64,000 nt of DNA from Scalesia atractyloides (GCA_947069175.1 CAMTDV010000027.1:41615369-41679368); one strand, 5' to 3'; shown: positions 1 through 12,373, counted from the stretch's first letter. Program-made: numbers and translations. Notes: generated by a model not told the origin, from the letters alone.

Positions 1-80
1 TAAAATGCCTTTTTGTTTAAAAACTAAACCGGGTTAACTCAGTTAGTTGTTAAGTATAATAAAAACCGAGATAATAACCA

Positions 81-155
81 GGTTAGACACACAGTCCAGC
101 GGTGGACTGTGTGCAACATTAAGCCATACGTCGCGCGTTCGAAACCCGTCACTAG
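81..155 (+). other. tRNA-like module a in family-A LTR
   Basis: It begins GGTTAGACACACAGTCC, has an A-box-like CAGCGGTGG stretch and a B-box-like GTTCGAAACCC at 137-147. It matches the modules at 11680-11752 and 11850-11921 on the other strand. It cannot fold as a complete cloverleaf, so it is not a functional tRNA gene. Confidence 0.55.
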
Positions 156-250
156 CACCGGTCCGTTGAATTAAAATGTTTTTTAAATTAAAAAGAATTT
201 CGGTTAAACTGAATAAGTGTATAAATATAATTAAAAACAAGATTATTTCG

Positions 251-326
251 GGTTAGACACGTATCTCAGTTGGTAGAGCTGCGTGCACGCGTACGGGAGG
301 TCTCGGGTTCGAGCCTCACCCAGCGC
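251..326 (+). other. tRNA-like module b in family-A LTR
   Basis: This copy has an A-box-like TATCTCAGTTGG at 262-273 and a B-box GGTTCGAGCCT at 306-316, with normal tRNA spacing. The A box carries one change relative to the other copies (TAGCTCAGTTGG). The anticodon stem and acceptor do not pair, so this is a tRNA relic or a SINE-like head inside the LTR. Confidence 0.6.
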
Positions 327-898
327 AAACCATTGTCCCTGACCGAACCGGTCAACAAGTCAACAGGTCAACGGTCAACGCAAAATAAACAATTTTTTTT
401 ATATTTTTATTTATTTAATTTAATTTAAAAATCAATTAAAAATACTTAAAAATAACATTTTTAAAGATAGAAAATAGCCTTAAACTCACAAAAATATATC
501 TAAAAATTTCATTAAAATCCTTAATAAAATCCACTCATTTAATATATTTTTCCGTTATTATTTAGGTTAGTATTTCTCGTTGTTCCGCTCATCTAATTCG
601 TGCGCATCTCACCATCTCTAATCCAACGCACCCAATGTGAGTGAATCTTTACAAATTCCCCGTTTTAATCACGTTTTGGGATGTATCATGTGTCTTGATA
701 TATATATTATACTTAAACCATTGTGCATACATCATATCATGAACTAGTGTATTCAGTTTGTTTCTGTTGTGTAGTTATTGTTGGATGCAAGTTTATTATT
801 TTCAGTACATGCAATTTCATAGGCCGCCGCTCCCCATTACATTATGAGCGTTGAGCATGTTCCCCATTTCATTATGAGGTTGAACCTGGCGTGCCCAC

Positions 899-1001
899 AT
901 ACGATCGGCTCCGTTTGATTGAGCCTTGATCGCACAGACATTTTCATTTTCAGTACATGCAATACGATCGGCTCCGTTTGATTGAGCCTTGATCGCACAG
1001 T
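899..1001 (+). repeat. 39-bp direct duplication inside family-A LTR
   Basis: A block starting TACGATCGGCTCCG and ending GATCGCACAG occurs at about 899-938 and again at about 963-1001. Each copy is next to a CAGTACATGCAAT motif. It is a local duplication that I do not see in the LTR copies at 10573 and 16958. Confidence 0.7.
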
Positions 1002-1473
1002 TTCATTTATGTTATTTACAGTATGATGTTGGTATGTTCATGTATGCTGTCATATGTTATTGTATGTTATAGTTGTGACTGCTATTTGCCATTGCTTGAT
1101 TATTTACATTTGCTCATCTATGATTATGCACCATTTTTTCATTGATAAACTAACAAGTATTTCATTAATAAATGTTTATCTAATAAGGTTCACTCGCCAA
1201 CTTATGTTAACCCAAAAACCCCCATTTTACACATGATACAGGTGAACCAGCAGCAGCTAGGAACACATAGGACTTGGACTAGAAGAATAAAACGATTTAG
1301 AGTTGGGATTGTTATGTTTGGTTTATTTTCTTTGTATTGAATGAACATGTTTGGATTTTTGGAAATGTAACTTTGACTTTATTAAATATGAAATATATTA
1401 GTAAATGTCATGAGCTTTGGTGATAACCCAATTATGCCCCGACTCTTATTCCGCTGCGGGTCGGGGTGTGACA

Positions 1474-2919
1474 ATAAATGATAAATTACACATATAATCA
1501 ATATCTTACTGATATTATATCTTAAATTAATTATTTTTTCTAGAATACTTAGGTCATAACATCAAAATAAATTCAATTTCCTTTTATACGGTATATAATT
1601 ACCAAAACGCCCTTATGAGGCGTAGTTTCATTTTAAAACCTTAACGGGCATATAAGTTTATATCTTACTGATATTACAACTTATTTAATATATAATGGTA
1701 TATAGAACTTGTCCATAACTTATCCGGTTACCCGATATCTCTTATATGCCCACGGTTAAGTATATGTAAATAGTTTACGGAAATTAACCGAAATAGGTTT
1801 AACCTTATCATTTTAGTTTCAAAATCCAAAATGCTTATGGTTTACCCATATTATACAAGTCATAGTACTCGTTGGGTTTAAAATACATTCTATCCGATCA
1901 TCGCTTAATCTAGCGTAATATACGTTTTGATCCTATACGCTAGTCGGTCTAAGTCTATGACTTAATTAAGATCGTTAGCATTTAATTGGTTAGCTTATGC
2001 TATAATCCAGACTAGAGCCTTTCGGTAAATGCTATCTGCATTTAATTCATTTTGGATATGGCTGAGATATTAAATCTTGCATTTTTAATCAAGACTAGCT
2101 CAGGTAAATACTCTCGACTTATTTTCCCTATACGGGCTTGGGTTACGGTAAATTATTACCGCTTGGTCGGAAATGGGATCAATCGAATGCCGGACTGTGG
2201 CTAATAAATCCGCATATTCCGTTTTAATCAGTTTTGTTTGATAACTTAATCATCGGGGGTAAACGACCGTGTCCTAGATATCCTCGGCTCATTACATTAG
2301 TAATGGCCACGACCTAAGCGCGGGGTGTAGGCATACACCTGACAGATGCTCATGATAAATTATTTTTACCCAATTGTTGGGGATAACTCCTTCGTGAGTT
2401 CATAAGTGGTGCGTACGTTAATCATGTCTCGGTATTCGTACTGGGCCCTGTATGTATGGACAAACATGTGAATATGTTAACAAGGTTACAAGGCTGACTT
2501 TCCCAAGTTATAAAAGATTTTGTGCCATGTGCACTTAAAACCATTTTCAAATGTTTTCAAAATGAGTCAGTTTGGTGTATTTACCAGCGAAAGCTAACAT
2601 ATTTCAAAAGACTAAGCTTGTAGGTACAATACGAAATAGGCTGGGAGCTGCTTGGTAGTAATATAAGAGGATCTTGAGAATCCTTAGATCTGCCGGAGTC
2701 AGTTATACATTTTTGTACATTTCACGATCCGCCTGTGGATCTTCTATTACAAGTCGTCTGTATAATATTTTTTCGTACTTTGAACATTTGGTTTGTAATA
2801 GTAATTTAACTCCAAGACTTCGTTGTACTGTGTTTAATTGACTATGATGATATCAACTTACGTCACGAAATTCCCTACCCGGCCCACCGGTGTTTGGTTG
2901 TAGAATACGGGGTGTGACA
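1474..2919 (+). mobile_element. family-B LTR, truncated by the family-A insertion
   Basis: This stretch aligns in reverse complement with the solo LTR at 51741-55100 (its left part, about 51741-53160). Shared blocks include the pyrimidine-rich end, a CTTATCCGGTTACCCGATATC block near 1720 and GGATCTTCTATTACAAG near 2738. It ends GGGGTGTGACA at 2919, the same terminus type as the other chromovirus-like LTRs here. The upstream part is displaced beyond the window by the insertion ending at 1473. Confidence 0.8.
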
Positions 2920-5900
2920 GCAACACAACCATAGCGGGCAATGCGCGACTCATCCATAGTGGTTTTGTTGTGAACTACCTCCCGAGTCTCTTTTACAACA
3001 TAACTTTCATTACTTTGACTCGCCTCTTTAAAACATAAAAAAACACATACGACATACCATACATTTTGAGTAATTATACAAGTTCAAGTCCATTCTCAAG
3101 ATCAATTAACAAGGGAAGATCAAAGCAAGAGAAAAGCTTACAACCTGTGCATACACTTGTAACTCTTGTACATTTGGTGATCCCTTCCAACTTTTGATAA
3201 GGGAGGAATATATGTGATCTCTAATTTGATTAGAGAGAAGTTATTGGTTTAAGTCCATTGGCTTCGACTAGTTCGTACAATTGGTAATCGATGACTACAT
3301 CCCTTGCTTAGGCCAGTTTTGGTGCCTTTGGTTCAAGACTGGACATACATGACCTTTTAAGAAAAAGAAACTCCTTCGTAAAGGATGGAAAAAAAATTAG
3401 GAATCACCAAGCTTAGTGAGAATTTATCGATGATTATTTCTACTGATTTTAGAGATAAGTTAAAAGTCAAAAACGGATATAAGATCCACCCGAACCACTA
3501 TATACATCGTTACGTTCTTCTAGTGGCATCTTTCTATCCTCTATCCACTTATTTTATTTACATGTCTTGTATTGTATAAAATCAATAAAAAAGTTTCCTA
3601 AAATAAAAAAAATCTTCCCTCTAGTGATTCTTACACTATGGTTATGCTTTAGAACACAGAGTATGGAGATTAAAGAAATAGACATGTATAACAAAATCTA
3701 ATCTAGTAGCTAAATTTGTTGTTTTAGCTTCTTGTTTTAAAAGAACATAAAGGGGTTGGTTGATAGACATACCTTTACGCTTAAATCCGTTGTTGTTTTC
3801 CTTGCATTATGATAGCTAATCCACAATATCAAGAGCATACAATAAAACATACCGTAATAGCAAATAAGTCCAAATATATTGTATTCTGGTTCATGTGAGT
3901 AAATCTAATACTAATAAGGGATTACATTAAATAAAATTGAATTTTTTCATTTAATCTATTTCAATTAGTGCACATGATATTTTCATCTTTAATTCATTAA
4001 TAATACATAATAATTAATATCTAATTCTTTTTTTGAACGGCCAACTAAATCACCGAATAAGCATCCTAGGATGCCCTTAATCGAGCAAATGGATACCATC
4101 CTCCATAACGATCAGAGTTGGATGCATACCCGAGCCATCAAGCCATCAGTTCTAGAGAAAACCTGTCCGTTCGAAAGCTCACTGCGTAAAACCGAGTTCA
4201 GCTTGGTTTCGAAAGGGCGACCTCCAAAGAGACCTAGTTCTAAACTTCATTGCCACCACCAAAGTTTTTCAAATTGATGCTAGTGGAAGTTGAATTTGAG
4301 GCATCAAGGAGAGAAACCAAGTAACCAACCAATAGACCAACTTGTCAGGACAATTAACATCTAATTATAAACTATGATTAAAAAATATACATAAATGATC
4401 TATAATTTTAAAAACTATGATTTTACTACTTCTTAAAATAAAATCCTTAATTGAGATGTTATACAAAATCGATATATGATTTTTTCTAACATATAGATAA
4501 AAGCTAAAAAAGACCAACTAACAAGACGACTATCTCACAAAAATACTACTATTTTATTGAACTCTGTTTTAAAATTATAGACAGAGAGAACTTAACGTTT
4601 TGAACTTTATAGATGAAATATTATTAAGGTTTGTAGCTACACTGATTTATGATCAATAAATGTGTGTTCTATTTAATAGAGCTAAGAAATATATTATTTT
4701 CATTTTATACCCATACGTGACATAGTCAATTAACCTTTAATAATGAAAAGATTTTATTCAACATATATAAACCTTTAACTTATATCATAACTTTACTATT
4801 TATTAATTAAATCCGCATAACAATTATTAGTGCGAATAACAAATCTAATTTATGTCATACCAATAAAATTGGCCTTTTACCAATTAAAAGAAAAAAGAAC
4901 AACTTAAATAATGAATTTTGTAAACAGAATTGAGGTCTTATAGATTTATTTTGAATAAAAGTTAGATTTAAAAGACACACAATGATAACAATTATTATTA
5001 TTATTTTTATACACTGTTCTACGATATTTATAACATATGGTCTTGAGGTTTAGCATAATATGAAACCATGATGTTGATTAAGGTTAAACTTAAAACTCTT
5101 AGACTTATAATATATTTTGTTTGTGTGTTTAGTGACGAGAACACTTTTGATAAGGTTCACTTATCTAAATTGGAAAGCAAGAATGTTTTCTACAAGTTAA
5201 AAAATAGATTTTAATTTTTTTCAAAAGCAATCAAAGTCAAAGAAGATGGATTGTTGGGGAATTTTCAAAATTAACAAAGACAACCATTTTCCGATTGAGA
5301 CTTAAGAAGAGAACAAATAAATTTGGTACGTTTTATTTGCTCAAACAGAGGAAACATTTCGATCACATATCTTCAGATACAAATTTGGTACCTTCTCTTA
5401 ACACCATTTCACTAAGCAATTATCTCTTAAAAACTTTGAAAAACTTAGTTTAACTTATTTATTATCGCAATGTGCAATATTGATAAGTAATTCACCAAAA
5501 CCCAAAGTGCAATGTACGTGCGACGATTGCTTTTAAAATAAAATTCAGTCGTCGTCTCAAAGCAGTAGGTTATAGTTTTAGTTATCGTTTTTTGTTTAGT
5601 GTGATTGTTATTTTGAAACCTTTGAACCGACATTTTAATCGATCCGCTTACCAAGTCAATGGAACCAAAGGCCGAAATCCGTTACGATAAAATAGAACCC
5701 AATGACTCATGGCATTAATAAAGAGTAGAATAACTACTACTACCACGATTAGGAACCTTTTCTGATTGAGTTAAAAGATCCAGAGACTAAAGCTTCATAT
5801 ATTAAAAATTATTTTATGTTTTTAATAACAAGGCCAATTTATTAGGTATAAAAGTGAGTTTTAAATATTGTCTTTACATCAAATATATCCACAAAACATT

Positions 5901-7805
5901 AAAAAAGCATTAGAAAAAACAAATCAGACGAGATATTGCTGGTCACATGCACTCCAACAGACTTACTATTTCATTTTGCCCATTAATATATCTCAAATCA
6001 CAATGTATCTCAATCACAGTTTGACATTACACACATCAAATACATATATAACACCTAAAACACAACTATATAAAACAAAGGATGGATCAAAAATGAGTAG
6101 CCTAGACTATTTCCACCATCACATACATCCACCCCTGATGTAATAACATATAATAAAATATTGTGTCACATGACACTAGTAATACTAATGGTGTAATTGA
6201 TTTGTTTTACAATCAAAATGTTAAAAATTCAAATTTTACAGTGTGCGAGTTACGGTATATTTATGCTAAAAAATTTAGAAATTACTGTTAAAAAGTATAT
6301 TACTTTATTAGTCCTAGTTACCTTTTTTTTTACTTATCAGTATGGCATTAAAGAAAACAAACAGCTCTAGTTTATGTATATGTATATATTTTGCATAAAA
6401 TAATATTATCAAAACGAATGTGAAGAGAGAGAATGAATGGGCGGTATGGCCACATGTGATGCACTAAGACACGGTCACGCCACTAGTCACCCGTGAATTT
6501 GGTGTCATCTTCCAACACAATTTAAAACTATAAATTACATATTATTAAATGAATTTTCATAAATAATATATATATAATATTTCTAACGATATGCATGTAA
6601 GTTAAGTTTTAAGAGGTAGTATACGTTTGTCTCATTGTTTTTATAGTTTTAAGTATTATTCTTGAACTCAATTGTACTAACATATAATTTCATGAAACAC
6701 ATGACGATAGATCGGTGGATAGACAATGATCAAGGATAGTAGTGTTGCGGGTTACTTCATCACCATGAGTCGGTTTTATCCTTGCAAACTTGATATGCAA
6801 CCTTAGTCTCGCCACTCAGGTGTTTTTCATGTGATTGAACTTCATCTCATCATCTCATCGTGAGAATAAGTATTAGTGGGGGGAAATGCTTTGTTAAGAG
6901 AGAACCGAATGTACTCCTTGTTTGAGAGAGAGTTGTATACCTTTCATTAGTTGGCTTTTGTGTATTTAATGCTCTTCATCATGAGTATTATTAGCTAGCG
7001 CGTATGGGATGGCTGTAAGTTAAAATGGATCTGCTTAGTGCATAGATAGATAATGAATGCTTATCAGGTTATCGTTGGCCGGTCTCTTTATGTAGGAGCT
7101 TGTAGGGGCGGATCTAGGCCACTTTTGTGGGTTTCTAAGAACTCATTCGGTTTAGAAAAAATTAGTGAAAACCTTGTACGATTTGAGAAAAACAGTGATA
7201 ATTAATAAGAATCTACCAAAAGAAACCAATGAAAAAGTTTTTAGATCCGCCATTTTGGACTTGTATTTCATGTTCTGATCTTTAAGGTATAGATAAATCC
7301 ATATTGTCTGGTTCGGGCAAAACTCCGGCCTTATTGTATAAACCTCTTGCTTTTGGCATGACTTCATGTTTATGTGGATCCACATCGTTCTGGACTTTCA
7401 AATTTTTGTGGATACTATCTCACTTGAGTTATGCTTCTGTATCTGATCTCGGTTTAGACAATGATGGTGTGTGAATCTGGTCCAACGACAGAGTCGTCTC
7501 TGAAAATTCCTAATAACTTTTAAGCCTGTGTGAGTAGGAAACTGTGTGAGTATAAACTTATGAATCAGTATCAGTATTATGACGATGGTTGTAACAACAA
7601 TAAAAAAATATTATAGTAAAATGATCTATGTTAAATAGTTAAACGAATCGTGAGGTGTTCATTTGTATTAGACGGATGAACAAGTTTCAGGATCGGACAA
7701 CATTTTCTATATCTCAAAGTCCACAATCAGCGGCCAAGATTTTAATATGCACATCACATAGTTCAATCAACATATAGGGTTCGAGTGTTATATAAACATC
7801 GGTAT
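2920..7805. other. A+T-rich spacer without a recognisable gene
   Basis: No open frame of gene-like length or recognisable domain was found. Two parts stand out. At 3020-3230 the minus strand has a short open stretch (IRDHIYSSLIKSWKGS...) ending in a possible splice donor, perhaps one exon of a decayed gene that I cannot name. At about 4030-4330 there is a less A+T-rich island with a 68-codon frame that I do not recognise. Otherwise it holds A/T tracts and a MITE candidate at 7107-7251. Confidence 0.5.
7107..7251. mobile_element. candidate MITE with 10-bp terminal inverted repeats
   Basis: GGCGGATCTA at 7107-7116 is an exact reverse complement of TAGATCCGCC at 7242-7251, giving a 145-bp A+T-rich unit. 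There is no coding capacity. No clear target duplication is visible at the edges, so the family assignment stays open. Confidence 0.4.
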
Positions 7806-7860
7806 TGAGGAGGTATGGTCCTAAATGACCATACCTTTGACCAAATGTCTACAAGGATAA

Positions 7861-8110
7861 CCTTGCGCGCAATGTGAAATGGTGCGCCTTCCTTAGCATT
7901 TATAGGTCACACAATGAACCTTGCGCACTCAACGCAACGGTGAATTAGACCAGCATTTATAAGTCACACAATGAGCCTTGCGCACTCAATGCAACGGTGA
8001 ATTAGACCAGTATTTATAGGTCACACAATAAACCTTGTGCGCTCAGCGCAACGGTGAATTAGACCAATACAATTAAGTCATACAACAAGCCTTGTGTACT
8101 CGCCACAACG
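7861..8110 (+). repeat. U3 subrepeat array, about 57 bp per unit
   Basis: Units carry CCTTGCGC (or CCTTGTGC), then an ACTCA-type link, GCAACGGTGAATTAGACC and TTTATAGGTCACACAAT. CCTTG starts at about 7861, 7919, 7976, 8033 and 8090. The same array is in the 3' LTR at about 28558-28800. A longer-period version is in the inverted solo LTR at 26411-26790. Confidence 0.75.
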
Positions 8111-8667
8111 GCAAGTTAGACTTACGTGCGCAGGCTACAAGACCCTGCGCACAACAACATTCTTCTGAGCTGCAAATCCTAAAACCTTGCAAAGACAAAA
8201 CACACATGAGAATCGCCTCATAGTCTTGGGACAAAAGGAAATAATCCTGACACCCTGCGCTGGCGGGAAAAACCTTGACAGCCTCGCAGAGGGGATAAGC
8301 ACTAAGAGATGTTGACCATACCCCAGGGTATGAAATGGCAGAACTGTGACCAAGGGTTACTCGGCAGGTTGCGTGTGACAGCGACCATGACCAGTGAGGT
8401 AAATGTCAGACCATACACCAACCACGTCTCTACCAGTGACTGTTTCACCTTCTCCGCTTTCGGCTGGCAACAGGTCTGACACCAGAAACGGCTGCCCCTA
8501 CACGTGGCACAACTCAACATCTGACAAAGCACACCTCCTGACAGTGGACATTAATTCTCCTGCAGAGTGCGTTTAATGTCTGGCGCAGAGGGACAGGAAG
8601 GATGTCTCTGGCTGTATGGGCCGAGCGTAAGGCCCACCAGCACTTCTCCTGAACATACCTTTTCGGC

Positions 8668-8675
8668 TATAAATA
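8668..8675 (+). promoter_or_regulatory. TATA box of the Tat 5' LTR
   Basis: TATAAATA lies in the context TTCGGCTATAAATAAGTAT. It is conserved in the 3' LTR (29360-29367) and, in opposite orientation, in the related solo LTR (25913-25920), which supports it as the core promoter for the genomic RNA. Confidence 0.65.
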
Positions 8676-9072
8676 AGTATCGGATCTCCAGGTAAAATAT
8701 ATGTTTTAACACACACAAGCTTACCACTACTTGCAATCACTTGCTTACCATCCTAGATACTTATTCTCACGCCGGAGTGTGGTCACGGAGAAAACCATCA
8801 TTTTCCCCGTGGTGAGACTAATTGCGTTGCCAGTTTTGCAGATCAGCCGGAGCGAGCTCACAACCCAAAAAATGAAATGAGGGGGTAACCTTTTATGCAG
8901 AGACACCCTGGTTGTGACTTATATATCCTCGGGTATCATTAGGTTCAACCGGTGCATCTTCATTGGCGCCATCCGCTATATTCTCACCACTTCCAGTTTC
9001 CAACCTCCCATTTTCACCTTTTTAAGCCTCATCTCCTTATAGCTGATTCCCATCAACCACCCCACGAGGCCC

Positions 9073-10572
9073 TTGAGGCGAAGGCAAGAACCCGATTCAT
9101 GCCTCTCGTATCGACAGGCAAGTGAGGGAAGACTCTTCCGAGGATACCTGGGCTCAACACGGCTCTGGCCAAATAAACATCCCGGTCACCCCCGGAGCAT
9201 AGCTAGAGACTCCCTTTGTTCCAATCATGTCGGTCTTACCTCCAGGGGAAACACCGATGTCATGGTTCATAAAGTCCTAGACGGCCCTGCACGCCGTCTA
9301 TGTGCAACTCTGTGCGCTGAAAAACATCCCTGCTGTCCCAGTACAGCCCGTCGTTCAGGTGCACGCTTGCCTGCACCGAGGATTTTGAGTTACAACTCCC
9401 CAGCAGGGGCGAGCATACCATATAGTCTCCATCCACAGGAGACGGAATACACACAACCTCTGCCTAAACCGGAGTCTCGCTCTCTCAGACAAGCATCTGT
9501 CCACTCACGGCTGGGCCCGCGTCCTCAGGGAGAGCGGTACACCCGTGAAGAAGACAAAACCTATGGTGAAGGTGATAGCGCTAGCGTTTTTCATCGGATA
9601 CCCAAGAATCATGCGGGATACAGATCCGCTCCACGCGGCAGTTACAACCAGGAGGCCGAACCTGATTACAACTTGATTTACCGACCGGCGGATGCAGCCG
9701 AGCACTCCAAATTCATCAAGGAGATAGCTCTCGCACCGTTGGAGCGTGCAAAGTTGCCCTCCAATGTCGGCAAATACAACGGGTTGACTGACCCGGATGA
9801 CCACTTGCGTCTCTTTACTAGCACATGACTGATTGGAGGATTGACACTACCGATGTGGTGTCACTTGTTTGTTCAAACCCTCGCAGGTGCCGCACGCTTG
9901 TGGTGATAACTTGCCCACAGGAAAACTTGCGTCGTGGAATGACTTGAAGGACAAGTTCCTAGCGCATTTCAGTCAGCAAAGGCGTTATGTCAGAGACTCT
10001 TCTGGCGTAATGAATATTTGGCGGCAAGATGATGAGAGTCTCAAAGACTTCATTACCCGCTACAACAAGGAGGTGCTGGAGATAGGGGATGTGCATGAAG
10101 ACCTGATTCGTGCACAATTCAAATACGCCGTACGCTGTGACGAGATGATCAAAGTCTTGTCAGGGACTACAGGTCTCCCTAAGAGCTGGGAGAAACTTAT
10201 GGAAGCGATAAAGGTCTAAGCACAAACTGAGCGCAATCTCAACAGCGGCAGACCTCCCCTACCTCACCACCGTCCCCAAGACTTGAGCAGGAGTTTTGGA
10301 AAAAAAAATAAAGGGTGGAGGGACCACAGCCAGAGCCCTCCCCACGCACTGGTCGACGCTCGCGCTACCATTAAAAAGCTCACCACCTAGCGAGCGCTAA
10401 AACAAGATAATTGCGATCGCCAGTGGACCCCACTGATGAAGACACTGGCAGAGGTCCTCAGCACAGAAGACCATCAATTCAAACAACCACCGCCGATGCG
10501 CAACAAGAAGGGTCAAGACCCCAATCTCTTTTGCGATTATCACAAAGACTCGGGGCACACAACCGACAACTG
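9073..10572 (+). pseudogene. gag: gag of the Tat element, 5' part, broken
   Basis: This region encodes the capsid and nucleocapsid polyprotein. The capsid domain is recognisable from KYNGLTDPDDHLRLF (about 9770-9815), then TLAGAARLW and LASWNDLKDKFLAHFSQQRR, the usual retrotransposon gag signature. Downstream, a PPPMRNKKGQ block leads to a zinc-knuckle-like CDYHKDSGHTTDNC at about 10530-10572, whose last codon is completed only after the insertion, at 19288. Breaks: a TGA just after LRLFTST (about 9826), a one-base frameshift at TTGTGGTGATAAC (about 9900), and frame changes near 10219-10410. There is no clear single start; the open frame is entered near 9073, about 125 bp after the 5' LTR. 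It cannot make a full protein. Confidence 0.8.
10568..10572. other. target-site duplication AACTG, left copy
   Basis: AACTG lies directly before the left LTR of the gag-only element and is repeated at 19283-19287. Removing the element plus one copy restores the gag reading frame across the zinc-knuckle codon. Confidence 0.95.
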
Positions 10573-11509
10573 TGTCACACCCCGACCCGCAGCGGAAAAG
10601 GTGATCGAGGCATGATTGGGTTATCATCAAAGCTCATGACATTTATTATAACGTTTCATATTTATTATTACAATTTAAAGGGAAACATACAACCATAATT
10701 ACATCATGTCCTACACAACATTCTAGACTTCATTATTTTCTTCTAAGGCATTTCCTATGTTTTCCTTGCTTCATCCTGTTCACCTGTATCATGTGTAAAA
10801 AAATGATTTTTGGATCAACAAAAAGTTGGCGAGTGAATCCTATGAAAAACATTTGTACAAGTTTATTGAATTGATAAAATAAAGTACGTAACCACATATG
10901 AGTAAATATAGATGTAACCTTATTAACAAAACACTTAATATTAAATAATGCACAACATACAATAATAGATTGTTTTGAGGCACGCGTTGCTCAACTCGTC
11001 TCCCACGAGGAACTGATGGGCCTAATGAATGATTTGCATACAACTTGACAATATGAAATACATAACTACAAACAACATTTACATTCTAAGTTTAAGTCAT
11101 AATATGGTATGGCACGAGTTTAAATAAACGAATTAATTTTAGTGACACATGACACACCCCAAAACGTGTAATTAAAAAGGGGAGTTGTAAGATTCACTCA
11201 CATTGGGTGCGTTCGGTTGATGATGTTGAATGCGCACGAAGTTTGATTTAACCACGAGTGAAACTAACCTAGATAATAACATAATGGTTCGGTAAATAAG
11301 CGGATTTTATTAATCAATTTTAGGAGGATTATTGGATACATTTTTGTGAGTTTAAAGCTATTTTCTAACTTTAAAAATGTTATTTTTAAGTATTTTTAAT
11401 TGATTTTTAAATAAAATAAATAAATAAAGATAATAAAAAAATGTTGACTTTTTGACCGTTGACTTGTTGACCGTTGACCTGTTGACCGGTTTTATTGTGT
11501 AAATGTATG

Positions 11510-11585
11510 CGCCGGGCAGGACTCGAACCCGAGACCTCCCGTTCGCGTGCACGCAGCTCTACCAACTGAGCTACGTGTCTAACCC
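11510..11585 (-). other. tRNA-like module b (A and B boxes intact)
   Basis: On the minus strand, TAGCTCAGTTGG (11562-11573) matches the pol III A-box consensus and GGTTCGAGTCC (11519-11529) the B box, at tRNA spacing. D-arm pairing is kept. The anticodon stem is replaced by a palindromic GCGTGCACGC, and the acceptor ends do not pair. It lies downstream of the LTR TATA box, so it would be in the genomic RNA. Confidence 0.75.
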
Positions 11586-11679
11586 GAAATATTTCTGTTT
11601 TTAATTATATTTATATACTAATTGAATTAATCCGAAAATCATTTATTTTAAAAACGATTTTAATGCATCGGCTCGGTGC

Positions 11680-11752
11680 TCGCCACAGGTCTCGAACCCG
11701 GGACCTGTGGTTTAGTTTGGCACACAGTCCACCGCTGGACTGTGAGTCTAAC
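11680..11752 (-). other. tRNA-like module a
   Basis: On the minus strand it starts GTTAGACTCACAGTCC, has a palindromic A-box-like CAGTCCAGCGGTGGACTG, and a B box GGTTCGAGACC at 11688-11698. A CCACAGGTC/GACCTGTGG pair encloses the B box as a longer stem than a normal T arm. Confidence 0.65.
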
Positions 11753-11849
11753 TTGGTAATTATTCTGGTTTTTATTATACTTAACAACTTACTGAAGTTA
11801 ACCCGGTTCGGTCTAAAAAAAAGGCATTTTATTTCTGTGAAGGTGCGTG

Positions 11850-11921
11850 TGTCAAGAATCGAACTCGGGACGTTATGCATATTGTTTGCACACAGTCCAC
11901 CACTGGACTGTGTGTCTAACC
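11850..11921 (-). other. tRNA-like module a' (sister of module a)
   Basis: It has the same GGTTAGACACACAGTCCAG leader as module a. The B-box-like sequence GAGTTCGATTC is at 11856-11866. Modules a', a and b follow one another at roughly 165-bp intervals, so they look like a diverged tandem array. Confidence 0.6.
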
Positions 11922-12365
11922 CGTTCATAAAACTGTTTTTAATTAATCGTATATCATATCAGTACTTCGTCTTCTTCGTTAAACTTAACCAGAATCGATG
12001 TCCGACTGTTTTGACAAAAATAATCAGTTTCTTTAGTAAGTTGTGATTAGCTACATGTGAGATCAATAAAAACGAGAGAGATTAGGTGTAGGATATACCG
12101 AACAGAGATCCTCTGTTTCGCCGGCGAAATTTCCGATAACAGCAGGTTATTCCGGCGACGTGTGTCTTGCGGCAGAGGGTCTTCAGGAAGCTTGAGGTGA
12201 GTGTGGGTGGCTTCGGTATGAGCTCTAGGTGTTCTGTTTTTAGAGTAAGGCACAGAGGTGAAGGGGTTCGGTTTTCCGACGAGTTGCAGAAATTTTCCGG
12301 CGAGTAATATTTCGTCGAGAATGGGTGTGATTTTGAGCGAAAAGTTTATCAGAAGTTAAAGGGTG

Positions 12366-12373
12366 TATTTATA
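12366..12373 (-). promoter_or_regulatory. TATA box of the gag-only element, 3' LTR copy
   Basis: The minus strand reads CTATAAATAC. The same motif is at 18746-18753 in the 5' LTR, which is the copy that would drive transcription. This places U3 at about 530 bp and leaves modules a', a and b inside the transcript. Confidence 0.6.

Larger units (their letters stand above)
1..1473 (+). mobile_element. LTR of family A, 5' part outside the window
   Basis: The sequence is the reverse-complement match of the LTRs at 10573-12901 and 16958-19282, so this copy lies in the opposite orientation. Shared landmarks are the tRNA-like modules, the run of GTTGACC-type repeats near 335-380 and the last bases, which read GGTCGGGGTGTGACA and end at 1473. 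The middle (about 720-1300) is more diverged. The element is inserted into a family-B LTR that resumes at 1474. Whether it is the 3' LTR of a full element or a solo LTR cannot be told, because the left end is cut off by the window. Confidence 0.8.
7806..8947 (+). repeat. 5' LTR of the Tat element
   Basis: It starts TGAGGAGGTATGG and ends ATTAGGTTCA. It aligns along its whole length with 28503-29633 but with many substitutions and small indels, so this insertion is old relative to the gag-only element inside it. U3 carries a ~57-bp repeat array (7861-8110) and a TATA box at 8668. The exact 3' edge was set by analogy with the solo LTR at 25631-26925, which also ends in TTCA. Confidence 0.85.

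Noticed and set aside
251..326. Functional tRNA gene at 251-326, 11510-11585 or 12628-12719
   Set aside because: A and B boxes are good, but the acceptor and anticodon stems do not pair and no plausible anticodon loop is present.
9260..9804. Minus-strand frames opposite Tat gag, and similar shadows opposite pol (19572-20060, 21590-22069, 22238-22657)
   Set aside because: They are shadows of the plus-strand coding sequence and contain no independent motifs. The real antisense gene starts only at 27956.
11358..11552. Short frames over the LTRs (also 10840-11043, 12047-12253 and their copies near 17224-18633) repeated in both LTR copies
   Set aside because: They are repeated only because the LTR is repeated. 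They have no domain, poor codon logic, and several run through the tRNA-like modules.
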